Shown: positions 9,497 to 18,135 of the stretch, piece after piece
How the letters are laid out: each line of letters opens with the position of its first letter
How positions within the stretch are numbered: position 1 is the first letter of the stretch
Assembly: GCA_903902915.1 (NCBI GenBank)
Contig: CAIUWR010000015.1
Span: 1-64,000, forward strand
Source: an uncultured Hyphomicrobiales bacterium
GTDB lineage: Bacteria; Pseudomonadota; Alphaproteobacteria; Rhizobiales; Beijerinckiaceae
Direction: 5' to 3'
Length of the DNA stretch: 64,000 nucleotides
The notes under the pieces: generated by a model
The model's database searches: none
Told to the model about the DNA's origin: nothing
The model's input: only the letters and a program-made list of their open reading frames with translations
Translations under genes and position numbers: made by a program

Positions 9497-9865
9497 ACGG
9501 GACGCGCGCTCCCATGTCGATGGCTTGCGTATGGTCATCGAAGTGAGGCGTGGGAGCGTGCGGTCCGGTTAACGGGACTGGCATGAGCCGCGAAACGTCA
9601 ATCATGGCCTGAAATTTTTCTGAAATAATTACAGTTTTAATATACATGTATCGTTTATTATTAGACGCATGTAGTTATGCAGAATCGAAGTGCGATCAAC
9701 AATCGTCGAGCCCTAAAAGTTCCTTTCTCGCCAGATTTCTGTTCTGCCGATGGGTCGTTATATTTGCTAAGTTGATGCAACATTGACGCAGGCGACAAAG
9801 CATATAAACTTTACCTCCCGTAAATGTGCGAGATGGCTATATCGGCAGGCTGAGGACAGGGAACG
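9497..9865. other. Intergenic region with an AT-rich upstream segment, no gene
   Basis: Just after the permease, GCGCGCTCCCA (about 9505) can pair with TGGGAGCGTGC (about 9551), a long-looped terminator-like structure without a T tract. The rest, from about 9600, is markedly AT-rich and probably contains the promoter of the downstream operon; I could not identify convincing -35/-10 elements. No open frame here looks coding. Confidence 0.4.
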
Positions 9866-10576
9866 ATGGGTGACTATACGAACATGTCATCATATTACGA
9901 TGTCATTATGACATCCGGGTATTATGACTATGCGCAGATCGTCGACGATCTCACGCGACATGGTCCTTTCACCAATATTCTGGAGATTGGCTGCGGCACC
10001 GGCCTCATCCTTGAAGAGTTCGGGCGTCGTCACTCCAGCGCGCGGATCACCGGCATAGATCTGACCGAGGCCATGCTGCAATTGGCGCGCAAGCGTCTCG
10101 CGAAATTTCCCACCATTACGCTTGCGACGCAAAATGTCGTCGAACTATCGCTGACCGAAAATTATGACGCTGCGTTCTCCTACGGCGGCGTGTGGTATTT
10201 CGTCATCGACGGCGACAAGGAGCCGTTCATGGTGAGCCATATTTCGGGCGAGGCTGACAATCTCATCGGCTTGAAGAAGCTCGCGGATCGGATAACGTCT
10301 GGCGGAACGCTGCTTCTGGGCATTCAGGGGCCGCATTTCAACTACGAGAAGCCGATTTCAAACGGCATGACCTATGCTCAGGAAGTTGCGCCGCATGACT
10401 ACGGTTTCACCAAACATTACTACCTTATTGACGAAGGCCGCAAAGTGATGGCGCAGACCATCGATTACCGCACCTATTCCTGGGAACGGACGCTCGGCAT
10501 GTTGGGCGATCTGGGCTTCACATTCATTCCCCAATCGGGCGACGCCGGCAAGTTTCTCGCCTTTCGGAAGGCATGA
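9866..10576 (+). CDS. Class I SAM-dependent methyltransferase
   Basis: A 236-residue protein whose SAM-binding glycine motif is ILEIGCGTGL (38-47), followed by the acidic end of strand 2 (ITGIDLTEAML) and a VVELSL/YDAAFSYGGVWYF region. It resembles small-molecule methyltransferases more than RNA or protein ones, but the substrate is unknown. The gene opens a three-gene operon: its last codons overlap the next start by 4 bases, implying translational coupling. An AGGG-containing leader precedes the ATG. Context with an aminomutase-type PLP enzyme suggests a dedicated biosynthetic or modification pathway (inference). Confidence 0.85.
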   Translation: MGDYTNMSSYYDVIMTSGYYDYAQIVDDLTRHGPFTNILEIGCGTGLILEEFGRRHSSARITGIDLTEAMLQLARKRLAKFPTITLATQNVVELSLTENYDAAFSYGGVWYFVIDGDKEPFMVSHISGEADNLIGLKKLADRITSGGTLLLGIQGPHFNYEKPISNGMTYAQEVAPHDYGFTKHYYLIDEGRKVMAQTIDYRTYSWERTLGMLGDLGFTFIPQSGDAGKFLAFRKA

Positions 10577-11493
10577 AATTCCCCATGTCAAAGCCCTCCA
10601 TCCTGTTTATCGGCACCGGCAATATGGGCAATCCCATCGCCGCCAATTTGCTGCGTGCCGGCTACCAGCTCGCTCTGGCGGATCTGGATGAAACCAAATT
10701 TGCGGACTTGCTGCCCCTTGGGGGCGTGAAGGCGCAAGATCTCATCGCCAGCGCGAAGCTTGCCGACGTCATCTTTTTGTCGCTTCCTGGTCCGGCGCAG
10801 GTCGAGGCTCTGCTCTTTGGTCAGGGCGTGCTCGCCGCCATGAAAAAAGGCGCCGGCCTCATCGACACAACGACGAGTTCGGTTGAGCTTGCCCGCCACA
10901 TCGGCGCGCAGGCTGAAGCGCTTGGCGTGGATTATCTCGAAGCGCCCGTCACCAACGCCATTGATGGGGCGCGTGAAGGACGGCTCGGGATTTTCGCGGC
11001 GGGCGACAAGAAAGCTTTCGACGCCTATATGCCGATCTTCGATGTGATCGGCGAGAAAATCTTCCATGTTGGCGCGCATGGAAATGGCGCCACCATCAAG
11101 CTGATCACCAACCTTCTGTGGTTCGTGCATGCCGCCGCTGTCGGCGAAGGCCTGATGCTTGGCGCCAAAGCGGGCATATCGCTTGATATAGTGGCCGAGG
11201 CCATCAAGGCGAGCGCGGGCGCTTCATGGGTGGCGGAACATGATATTCCCTCCATCTTCGCGGGTCATTACGATCCCAGTTTCTCGCTCGATCTCTGCTG
11301 CAAGGATCTGCGGCTGACCCATGAAATCGCCGCTGAGCAGGGGATCGAATTGAAAATGGGCGGGCTTGCGCGCGAGCGTTTTGAAGAGGCGCGAAAGACC
11401 TATGGCGGTGGGGCGGCCGAACTTCATGTCGTCAAATTGATCGAGGACAGCGCGGGCCTGCTCTTGCGTCCGCCATTTGGACAAAAACAATGA
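10573..11493 (+). CDS. NAD(P)-dependent beta-hydroxyacid dehydrogenase (3-hydroxyisobutyrate dehydrogenase family)
   Basis: A 306-residue two-domain dehydrogenase, normal for the family. The dinucleotide fold starts with ILFIGTGNMGNPIAANL (10-26); EAPVTNAIDGAREG (123-136) is the substrate-binding region and K176 in GNGATIKLITNLL is the conserved catalytic lysine. The family oxidises beta-hydroxy acids or reduces the matching semialdehydes and imines. It overlaps the methyltransferase upstream and the aminomutase-like gene downstream by 4 bases each. A second family member at 31.9 kb is only distantly similar. Confidence 0.9.
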   Translation: MKFPMSKPSILFIGTGNMGNPIAANLLRAGYQLALADLDETKFADLLPLGGVKAQDLIASAKLADVIFLSLPGPAQVEALLFGQGVLAAMKKGAGLIDTTTSSVELARHIGAQAEALGVDYLEAPVTNAIDGAREGRLGIFAAGDKKAFDAYMPIFDVIGEKIFHVGAHGNGATIKLITNLLWFVHAAAVGEGLMLGAKAGISLDIVAEAIKASAGASWVAEHDIPSIFAGHYDPSFSLDLCCKDLRLTHEIAAEQGIELKMGGLARERFEEARKTYGGGAAELHVVKLIEDSAGLLLRPPFGQKQ

Positions 11494-12800
11494 ACAGGCC
11501 TGAACAGACGCGACTGCTCAAGGAGGCTCACCGCCATATGCCGCAGGGCGTGGCGGAAAACTATCGTTATTGGGGCGAGGATCGCACGGTCTTCATCAAG
11601 AGCGCACAGGGGTGCGAACTGACCGATTGCGACGGAAAGACCTATGTCGATTTTCGGCTCGGCTATGGCCCGATCATCCTGGGCTACCGCGACAGGCGCG
11701 TCGATCAGGCCGTCATCGACCAGATCAATGCTGTAGGAACGCTATCGGGATTTTCGACGCCGCTCGACATCACGGTCGTCGAGCAGGTCAAGGCGCTCTG
11801 TCCCAATATCGAGAAATTGCGGTTTGCAAATTCCGGAACCGAGGCTGTGATGGGAGCCGTGCGCACCGCGCGCGGCTTCACCAAGCGCAAGCATATCGCC
11901 ATCGTCGAGGGCAGCTTTCATGGTCTTTACGATGAGATGATGTGGAAGTCAGATCTGGAAAACTGGGATCCCCACGGGGCGGCCCAGCCCGCCATCATTC
12001 CCTTCGGCGCGGGCGTTCCCGACAAGACGCGTGATCTGGTCACCTTGATCCGGCTGAACGATTACGAAAGCCTTGAACGCCTATTCCATGCGAGCGGAGA
12101 CGATCTCGCGGCCGTTCTCCTCGAGCCCATCATCGGAAACGCTGGATCCATTTCAGCCACACATGAATGGTTGCAGCTTCTGCGCGACCTGTGCACAAAA
12201 AACGGTTCGATGCTGATCATCGATGAAGTGAAGACAGGGTTTCGCGTGGCGGCGGGCGGCGCGCAACAGCTTTATGGAATCCATGCCGATCTGACGACCT
12301 ATGCGAAAGCGATGGGCAATGGCTATCCTGTCGCCGCCTTCGGGGGGCGCGCCGATGTCATGGATAGCGTCGGCTCGTTCAAGGGCGGCGTGGTGCATGG
12401 CGGCACCTATACCGCCAACCTGATCGCGCTCAGCGCCGCATCCGCGACGCTGGACATTCTCGCCAATACAGATGCATTCGCGACGATCAACGCTGCTGGT
12501 GGGAAAATCGTCGATGTGCTCGGGCGGGTCTTTGCGGCGGCAGGCATCGAGCATTGCTTCGCCGGTCCTCCAGCGATGATCGGGATCCACTTCTCGGAAA
12601 AAGTGCCCGCAAATTACCGGGACTGGCGCGTGACGGATTCGGAGCTTTACGCGAAATTCGCCTGGAAGCTGATCGAATATGGCTTGATGCTTGAGCCCGA
12701 TTCGCGCGAGCCCTGGTTCGTCTGCGAGGCCCACGGAAAGATGGACTTCGGCTGGCTTGAAGATGTTGCGACCCGCGCCATGCGTGCGGCCAAGGGCTGA
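11490..12800 (+). CDS. Class III PLP aminotransferase, glutamate-1-semialdehyde 2,1-aminomutase-like
   Basis: A 436-residue fold-type I PLP enzyme. Landmarks: SGTEA phosphate-binding loop (115-119), GSFHGLYDEM (141-150), D245 in LIIDEVKTGFR, and the Schiff-base lysine K273 in YAKAMGNGYP. It matches the glutamate-1-semialdehyde aminomutase branch (HemL-like) by motif, but its place at the end of an operon with a methyltransferase and a beta-hydroxyacid-type dehydrogenase argues against a housekeeping haem role. It may transaminate, or shift an amino group within, an aldehyde made by the upstream dehydrogenase. The exact reaction is unknown. Confidence 0.85.
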   Translation: MNRPEQTRLLKEAHRHMPQGVAENYRYWGEDRTVFIKSAQGCELTDCDGKTYVDFRLGYGPIILGYRDRRVDQAVIDQINAVGTLSGFSTPLDITVVEQVKALCPNIEKLRFANSGTEAVMGAVRTARGFTKRKHIAIVEGSFHGLYDEMMWKSDLENWDPHGAAQPAIIPFGAGVPDKTRDLVTLIRLNDYESLERLFHASGDDLAAVLLEPIIGNAGSISATHEWLQLLRDLCTKNGSMLIIDEVKTGFRVAAGGAQQLYGIHADLTTYAKAMGNGYPVAAFGGRADVMDSVGSFKGGVVHGGTYTANLIALSAASATLDILANTDAFATINAAGGKIVDVLGRVFAAAGIEHCFAGPPAMIGIHFSEKVPANYRDWRVTDSELYAKFAWKLIEYGLMLEPDSREPWFVCEAHGKMDFGWLEDVATRAMRAAKG

Positions 12801-13154
12801 GCTTTCGTCATCGCCGACCAGTCGTGCGTTGGAGTGGGTTTGCTGATCGGCGCCGCCCCGGCGTTGGGTCGATCATGCCATCCAGATCAAAGTATCGTTT
12901 CATAACATTTGCGAGCATATCGAAATATTTTCAGAAAGAATTTTTCGGGCCGCTCCAAAACGATTCATCAATGCGCTGAAAATCATGTTCATGGCTGATG
13001 GATCGCGTGGAAGGCGGATTTGAGTTCGGATATCTAGAGGGCTCAATTCATCGTTCGCGCAACAAACCGGATGTCGCCGTCATTCGTCATGATCGGCCCC
13101 GCCGCATGGGTGCGCATCTCAGGTTGATACGGTAAAGGTCCAGGAGATCGAGTT
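12801..13154. other. Intergenic region, no gene recognised
   Basis: 354 bases between the aminomutase-like gene and the channel gene. The middle is AT-rich (around 12895-12950) and is a likely site for the channel promoter, but I cannot name elements. AGGAG at 13142-13146 is the ribosome site of the next gene. No coding frame or RNA gene is apparent. Confidence 0.4.
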
Positions 13155-14771
13155 TTGATAGATCCCGTCCCGAACCAGGATAAAGGCGCCGCCGCAAGAC
13201 TGGGCAAGCGCCTTTATTCGTTCTTGCTTGATCCTGATGTCCCGGGAAACTTACAGCGCCCCATCGAGGGTTTTATCGCCTGTCTTATTTTATTGAACGT
13301 CGGCTCGATGCTCATCGAGCGGATTCCGGAGATCTACGAGCCCTTCAAGAAGTGGTTTCACTTCTTCGACACGCTCTCCATCATTGTCTTTTCAGCCGAA
13401 TATGTCGTCAGGCTGGCCCTGTGCCCGTTCGAGAAAAAGTCCGTCGGCCGTCGTTACCCGCGGGTTTCTTACGCATTCTCCCCCTTCGCCTTGGTCGACC
13501 TTCTCTCGATTCTGCCATTTTACCTCTCGGCGTTCGTCGCTCTGGATCTGCGCGTTTTGCGCGTGTTGAGGCTGCTGCGGCTCCTCAAGTTGTTTCGTGT
13601 GCTAATTCCCGCCTGGAAAGAATTTCGGCAGCTGAATGTTGGCCGCACGTTCCGCCAACATGTTCACGCCCTTGTCTGGCCCTCCCGGTTCGGCGGGCAA
13701 ATTCAAAAGTTTTTTGAGTTTTTCATCATCGCTTGGGTGGTGATATCGGTTCTGTCGGTCGTCCTGGAAACGGTTGATGCGGTTCATTACATCCTCGCGA
13801 TGGAATTTGCGGTCCTCGACTCGATCGCGGTCGCCGTGTTCACGATCGAATTCTTGATGCGGATGTATTCCTGCGTCGAGGATCCAAGGTTCAGGGAGCC
13901 TTATGCCGGCCGCGCCCGCTATGGAGTGACGCCGGGCGCCGTGATTGACGTGCTGGCTGTGCTGCCTTTCTTTCTTGAGGCGCTGCTGCATCACCTTTTC
14001 GATCTTCGTTTCCTGCGCATTTTCCGGATGCTTCGCCTTCTGAAGCTCACCCGTTTCAGCGATGCGACAAAACTGGTCTGGGATGGCATCAAGCGCGAAG
14101 CGAGCACCATCGGCGCCTCTTTCTTCGTATTGTTGCTCGTCATCATCCTGTGCGGCAGTCTTGGCTATCTGCTGGAACATGTCGCGCAGCCTGACAAATT
14201 CGAAAGCATCCCGGCGGCGATCTACTGGTCCGTCATCACGCTGGGCAGCGTTGGTTTTGGCGATATAACGCCAATTACGCCAACGGGACGATTTTTGACC
14301 TCCCTGATGGCGCTTTTGGGCATCGCGCTGATCGCGATTCCCTCCGGTATTCTGGCCGCGGCTTTCACCGACCAGCTGCGAATCGAGCGTGAAGCCATCG
14401 GCGGCAAGATAGCGGCGATCATGGAGGGCGCTGAAATTGACGCCGAGGAGAAAGCGCAGCTGGAAGCTGATTCGCGGCGCCTGCACATAACGGACATTGA
14501 GCTTGCTTCCATGATCGAGCTGGCGCAGCGGACCCGCAGCCTGGACAAGGCGCTGCGCACCGAGTTCAATCTTGCGGCGGCCAAAAGCGACCCGCAGCTC
14601 GCTTTTGAACAATTCCGGGGAATCGTCGCAAACATGCGGGAAATCATTGAAGTTTCGAATGAAAAACTGGCGGTCGTGATCGGGCGCGGCGCGAACGTAA
14701 GTCGGCTGGAAAAGGGCATTTATGAGCAAGTGGCCCTGGATTTGGGAACGTCGGCGCCCGACAAGCGGTGA
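13155..14771 (+). CDS. Voltage-gated potassium-type channel with two tandem voltage-sensor domains
   Basis: A 538-residue membrane protein with S1-S4 twice, then one pore. VSD1: S1 37-55, S2 69-90 (F79, E82, R86), S3 109-128 (D115), S4 with R133, R136, R139, R142, K145, R148. VSD2: S1 186-205, S2 216-238 (F229, E232, R236), S3 261-278 (D265), S4 with R285, R288, R291, R294, K297, R300. Then S5 about 318-340, a pore loop with filter TLGSVGFGD (362-370) and S6 about 378-403. The C-terminal 135 residues are soluble and helical, with no RCK or cyclic-nucleotide domain recognised. Potassium selectivity is inferred from the filter. The start is TTG at 13155 with AGGAG 8 bases upstream. A close paralogue is at 29.5-31.1 kb. 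Confidence 0.88.
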   Translation: MIDPVPNQDKGAAARLGKRLYSFLLDPDVPGNLQRPIEGFIACLILLNVGSMLIERIPEIYEPFKKWFHFFDTLSIIVFSAEYVVRLALCPFEKKSVGRRYPRVSYAFSPFALVDLLSILPFYLSAFVALDLRVLRVLRLLRLLKLFRVLIPAWKEFRQLNVGRTFRQHVHALVWPSRFGGQIQKFFEFFIIAWVVISVLSVVLETVDAVHYILAMEFAVLDSIAVAVFTIEFLMRMYSCVEDPRFREPYAGRARYGVTPGAVIDVLAVLPFFLEALLHHLFDLRFLRIFRMLRLLKLTRFSDATKLVWDGIKREASTIGASFFVLLLVIILCGSLGYLLEHVAQPDKFESIPAAIYWSVITLGSVGFGDITPITPTGRFLTSLMALLGIALIAIPSGILAAAFTDQLRIEREAIGGKIAAIMEGAEIDAEEKAQLEADSRRLHITDIELASMIELAQRTRSLDKALRTEFNLAAAKSDPQLAFEQFRGIVANMREIIEVSNEKLAVVIGRGANVSRLEKGIYEQVALDLGTSAPDKR

Positions 14772-14873
14772 GCCTCCCTGTTTTGGCGCGCGTCGGTTTT
14801 TGCCGCCTTGGGCTTATTGTCAGTCGCGTTCAATGGCGCCATCATTGCGAAATTCCAGATTAGGAATTGCGTC

Positions 14874-15446
14874 ATGAAGAAAATGCTTTTCGCTTCGCTG
14901 CTGCTGGCGCTCGTCGCCACGAAGGCCGACAGTGGCTTCGCCGCCGACCCGGTCGAGGCGGGGCTTCAATCCTGTGGGTCGTGCCATGGGGTCGGCGCGC
15001 CGCCGCATGATCCCACGATTCCGATCATCGACGGGCAACAGGTCGGCTACCTGCAAAAGCAATTGCAGGAATTTCGCAGCGGAGAGCGCGAAAGCCAGGT
15101 GATGTCGTCCATGGCGGAGAGCATCAGATCGTCCGATCTGGCGCGCGCCGCTGCGCTCATCGCCAGCAGGCCTTGGCCCAAACGCGCCAACGGGGCGGCG
15201 GCCTCCGAACCTGACGCGATTGCGGCCTGCCGATCTTGCCACGGCGTGGATCTTGGCGGCGGTCAAAGCCCAGAAGGCGTCGCGCCAAGGCTGGCCGGGC
15301 AATCTCCCGAATATCTTGCGGATCAGATGGGCGCATTCGCGCGCGGCGAGCGCGGCAATGGGCAAACGATGATGTCGATCATGCAGTCGCTGGACGCCGA
15401 GGAGCGCGCCAGGCTGGCCACGTATATGGGCGGCCTTTCAAACTGA
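14874..15446 (+). CDS. Dihaem cytochrome c (c4-like), periplasmic
   Basis: A 190-residue exported protein: a Lys-start signal peptide (1 to about 24, cleavage near FAAD) and two class I haem domains with CGSCH at 34-38 and CRSCH at 119-123. The methionine-rich segments VMSSMAES and TMMSIMQSL likely supply the axial Met ligands. Two-domain c4 cytochromes shuttle electrons in the periplasm. It lies 85 bases before a sugar-dehydrogenase-like gene and could be its electron acceptor (inference). The ATG at 14874 with AGGA upstream fits a signal peptide better than the TTG at 14808. Confidence 0.88.
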   Translation: MKKMLFASLLLALVATKADSGFAADPVEAGLQSCGSCHGVGAPPHDPTIPIIDGQQVGYLQKQLQEFRSGERESQVMSSMAESIRSSDLARAAALIASRPWPKRANGAAASEPDAIAACRSCHGVDLGGGQSPEGVAPRLAGQSPEYLADQMGAFARGERGNGQTMMSIMQSLDAEERARLATYMGGLSN

Positions 15447-15531
15447 TGTCGCGTGGTTGACGCTCTCGCGAACTGGGTCGATGATCGCTGCTCAACGCGG
15501 CCAATGAACGCCGTTGACAGGGGAGGTTTTG

Positions 15532-16902
15532 ATGAAGGTCCGTTTGGCTCTTGCGGCGGTTTCGACCGTTGCGCTACTGGCTGGCGTAAGCGCGGCGGCA
15601 GCGCTTGATTACCGGGGCGGCGCTTCCGCCTTCGGCGACTGGCGCACCGACTCGCCTGGTCTGATGCGGAAAATCGGACCGGAGGATGTCGCCGCGCCTC
15701 TGGCGACGCCCTCGGCGGCGAACCGCTCCAAAGTCGTGGCGAAGCCCGATGACGCGCAATTGCATACCATGCCCGGGTTCAAGGTTGAGCCCTTCGCCAC
15801 CGGATTGCAGGGCGCCCGTGTCATCCGCATCGCGCCGAACGGCGATATTTTCATCTCCCAGAGCCGACCGGAAGGCAAGATCACTGTCATCCGCCCGGCG
15901 AAGTCTGGCGACAGGCCCGAGTCGACCGAGACGTTTGCGCAAGGCCTGAAGGACGCCTATGGCATCGCCTTTTATCCTCCGGGACCGCAGCCAAAGTGGG
16001 TTTATGTCGGCCTTGAAGGAAAAGTCGTCCGCTTCGCTTACAAGGCGGGCGACATGAAGGCGACGGGCGCGCCGGAGACGGTGGTCAGCGATCTGGCGAT
16101 CGGTGGCGGTCATTGGACCCGCGATGTGGCCTTCTCGCCCGACGGAAAGTCCATGTATGTGGCTGTCGGCTCGTCGAGCAATGTCGCCATCGACATGGGC
16201 GACAAATCCGACATCCCCAAATGGGAAAAGGAGCACAACCTTGGCTCCGCCTGGGACAAGGAGGAATGGCGCGCCAATGTGTTGACCTATACGCCCGAGG
16301 GGCGGGACAAGAAGGTCTATGCCTCGGGCATTCGAAACTGCTCCGGCCTTACGGTGCAGCCAGGCACGGGGACCGTGTTTTGCGCCACCAATGAACGAGA
16401 CCTGCTGGGCGACAATACGCCGCCTGATTATGTGACGAGCGTCAAAAAGGGCGGTTTCTATGGCTGGCCCTGGTATTACATCGGCGCGAACGAAGATACG
16501 CGCCCCGGAGGCGGCCTGCGGCCTGACCTGAAGGGCAAGGCGATTGTCCCGGACGTGTTGTTGCAGCCCCATTCGGCGGCCTTGGGTCTTGCGTTCAATC
16601 CGGGCGGCATGTTCCCGCCGGAGTGGAAGGGCGATGGCTTTGTGGCGCTGCATGGGTCCTGGAACCGTTCGCTGCACACGGGCTATAAAATCATCCGCCT
16701 GCCGACGAAGGGCGGCAAATTCACGGGCGAGTATCAGGACTTCGTCACAGGCTTCACGGCTGGCGAGGAGAACGTCTGGGGGCGCCCCGTGGACGCCACC
16801 TTTGCGCCGGATGGCTCGCTGCTGTTCAGCGACGACGGCAATGGCGTGATCTACCGCGTCACCTATGGCAAGCAGAAAACGGCTGCGGCGAAGGGCGACT
16901 AA
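15532..16902 (+). CDS. Sorbosone/soluble glucose dehydrogenase-like beta-propeller, exported
   Basis: A 456-residue protein with a signal peptide (LALAAVSTVALLAGVSAAAA) and beta-propeller blades typical of the L-sorbosone and soluble PQQ glucose dehydrogenase superfamily: GFKVEPFATGLQGARVIRIAPNG-type opening, VAFSPDGKSMYVAVGS, YASGIRNCSG, and the closing LFSDDGNGVIYRVTY. The family oxidises aldoses in the periplasm using PQQ, though many members lack proven cofactor use. GGGGAGG precedes the ATG at 15532. The neighbouring cytochrome c is a plausible partner. Substrate unknown. Confidence 0.82.
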   Translation: MKVRLALAAVSTVALLAGVSAAAALDYRGGASAFGDWRTDSPGLMRKIGPEDVAAPLATPSAANRSKVVAKPDDAQLHTMPGFKVEPFATGLQGARVIRIAPNGDIFISQSRPEGKITVIRPAKSGDRPESTETFAQGLKDAYGIAFYPPGPQPKWVYVGLEGKVVRFAYKAGDMKATGAPETVVSDLAIGGGHWTRDVAFSPDGKSMYVAVGSSSNVAIDMGDKSDIPKWEKEHNLGSAWDKEEWRANVLTYTPEGRDKKVYASGIRNCSGLTVQPGTGTVFCATNERDLLGDNTPPDYVTSVKKGGFYGWPWYYIGANEDTRPGGGLRPDLKGKAIVPDVLLQPHSAALGLAFNPGGMFPPEWKGDGFVALHGSWNRSLHTGYKIIRLPTKGGKFTGEYQDFVTGFTAGEENVWGRPVDATFAPDGSLLFSDDGNGVIYRVTYGKQKTAAAKGD

Positions 16903-16924
16903 CTGCTTCGCTCGTCATCGGATC

Positions 16925-16962
16925 GAAAGCGTTCCAGATGTGTGGTCTGGAGCGCTTTCTTT
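16925..16962. terminator. Bidirectional-type intrinsic terminator between convergent genes
   Basis: GAAAGCGTTCCAGA (16925-16938) pairs with TCTGGAGCGCTTTC (16946-16959), 14 pairs with one wobble, followed by TTT. It sits between the stop codons of the convergent dehydrogenase-like and binding-protein genes. Confidence 0.75.
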
Positions 16963-16977
16963 GATCTGTGGCCATAT

Positions 16978-18036
16978 CTACTTGCGGACGTAAGGCCCCA
17001 ACTCTTCAAGGGCGGCGTCCGCAAAGGAGGTGTTGACGGTTTGGTCTATATTCACCGCGCCTTCGATCCAGCCCTGCGTCTTGAAGAATTCGAAATCCGT
17101 GCGCAGGCTGTCCCAGTTCAACCTCGCGTCGGGGTTCGAGCCCTGCGTGTGCATGGTCTTGTAGAGCGCTGGATTTTTCAGGTCGGTGAATTCCATCAAA
17201 ATCTTGATGACCTCATCCGCGTTTGGCCCCTTCAGTCCTCCATCGGCAAGTGCGCCATCATAAAAACGCATGGCCTTGATGAAGGCGCGCATGAAACGTT
17301 TGGCGGCGTCGGGACGCTTCTGCGCGAACAGGGATGAATAGATGATATGGGTTGTGTCGGAATTTGGATAATATTGATCGTTGGTCATGAATTCGACCGC
17401 GATCTTTTGTTCCACCGCATAGGTCGCCGCCGGTTCGGTGGTCAGGCCCGCGTCGACAGCGCCATTGCTGAGGGCCGTGACATGTTGCGGATAGCCCAGG
17501 TAGACGGGTTCGATATCCTTGAACGAGAGTCCAACGGTTTTGAGGCCCTCGTTGATGGTGGACGTTGCGCCGGTTCCTGGGCCCGGCAGCGCAACTTTCA
17601 TTCCCTTCAGGTCCGCCAAAGTTTTATAGCGACCTGAATCCACATGTTGCTTGCGCACGATCAGAACCTCATGGCCATATCCAGGCCGCGCATTGCCGTT
17701 GCCGCAGGCGATCTGGATCTTGATCCCGCGCGCCACTGCGTTGAACAGGGTGGCGCTGGCGGAGCCAGTCGCGATGTCGATGTCGCCCGACCCCAGCGGC
17801 GCGATCATCTTTCCGCCGGAGTCAAAAACAACGCCATGAACATCGAGGCCCTCCTCGGCGAAATAGCCTTTCTTCATGGCGATCAAAATGGCGAAATCGC
17901 CGGTTGAATTCGAGATGGCGATATTGATTCTGTCGGCGGCGAAGGCCGTGCGCGGCGATGCAATGCCTGCGGCGGTCATCGTCAGCATCATGCGGCGGTT
18001 CACTGAAACCAATGTGTTGGCTCTGACGTTTGTCAC
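16978..18036 (-). CDS. ABC transporter substrate-binding protein (NMT1/SsuA/TauA-like)
   Basis: A 352-residue periplasmic binding protein with a Tat/Sec-like leader (NRRMMLTMTAAGIASPRTAFA; twin Arg) and the family pattern NIAISNSTGDFAILIAMKKGYFAEEGLDV, then TLADLKGMKVALPGPGTGA. These proteins deliver small organic solutes (nitrate, sulfonates, pyrimidines, aromatics) to an ABC permease; no permease or ATPase gene is adjacent. It starts with GTG at 18036 behind GGGAGGG. The neighbour upstream is a Bug-type binding protein, 99 bases away on the same strand. Confidence 0.85.
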   Translation of the reverse strand: MTNVRANTLVSVNRRMMLTMTAAGIASPRTAFAADRINIAISNSTGDFAILIAMKKGYFAEEGLDVHGVVFDSGGKMIAPLGSGDIDIATGSASATLFNAVARGIKIQIACGNGNARPGYGHEVLIVRKQHVDSGRYKTLADLKGMKVALPGPGTGATSTINEGLKTVGLSFKDIEPVYLGYPQHVTALSNGAVDAGLTTEPAATYAVEQKIAVEFMTNDQYYPNSDTTHIIYSSLFAQKRPDAAKRFMRAFIKAMRFYDGALADGGLKGPNADEVIKILMEFTDLKNPALYKTMHTQGSNPDARLNWDSLRTDFEFFKTQGWIEGAVNIDQTVNTSFADAALEELGPYVRK

Positions 18037-18135
18037 GCGCTGCCCTCCCTTGCTTTTTTCAGTCTAAGGTTCGTCTGATGTGGCGAGCAAGCTGTCTCGC
18101 CCGGGTCGGCGCCTCAGGTGTAACGGGCTCCCGCC

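Noticed and set aside
11490-12800. hemL for haem synthesis
   Set aside because: The motif fits, but alphaproteobacteria usually make 5-aminolevulinate by the HemA (C4) route and the operon context is different; so no gene symbol was given.
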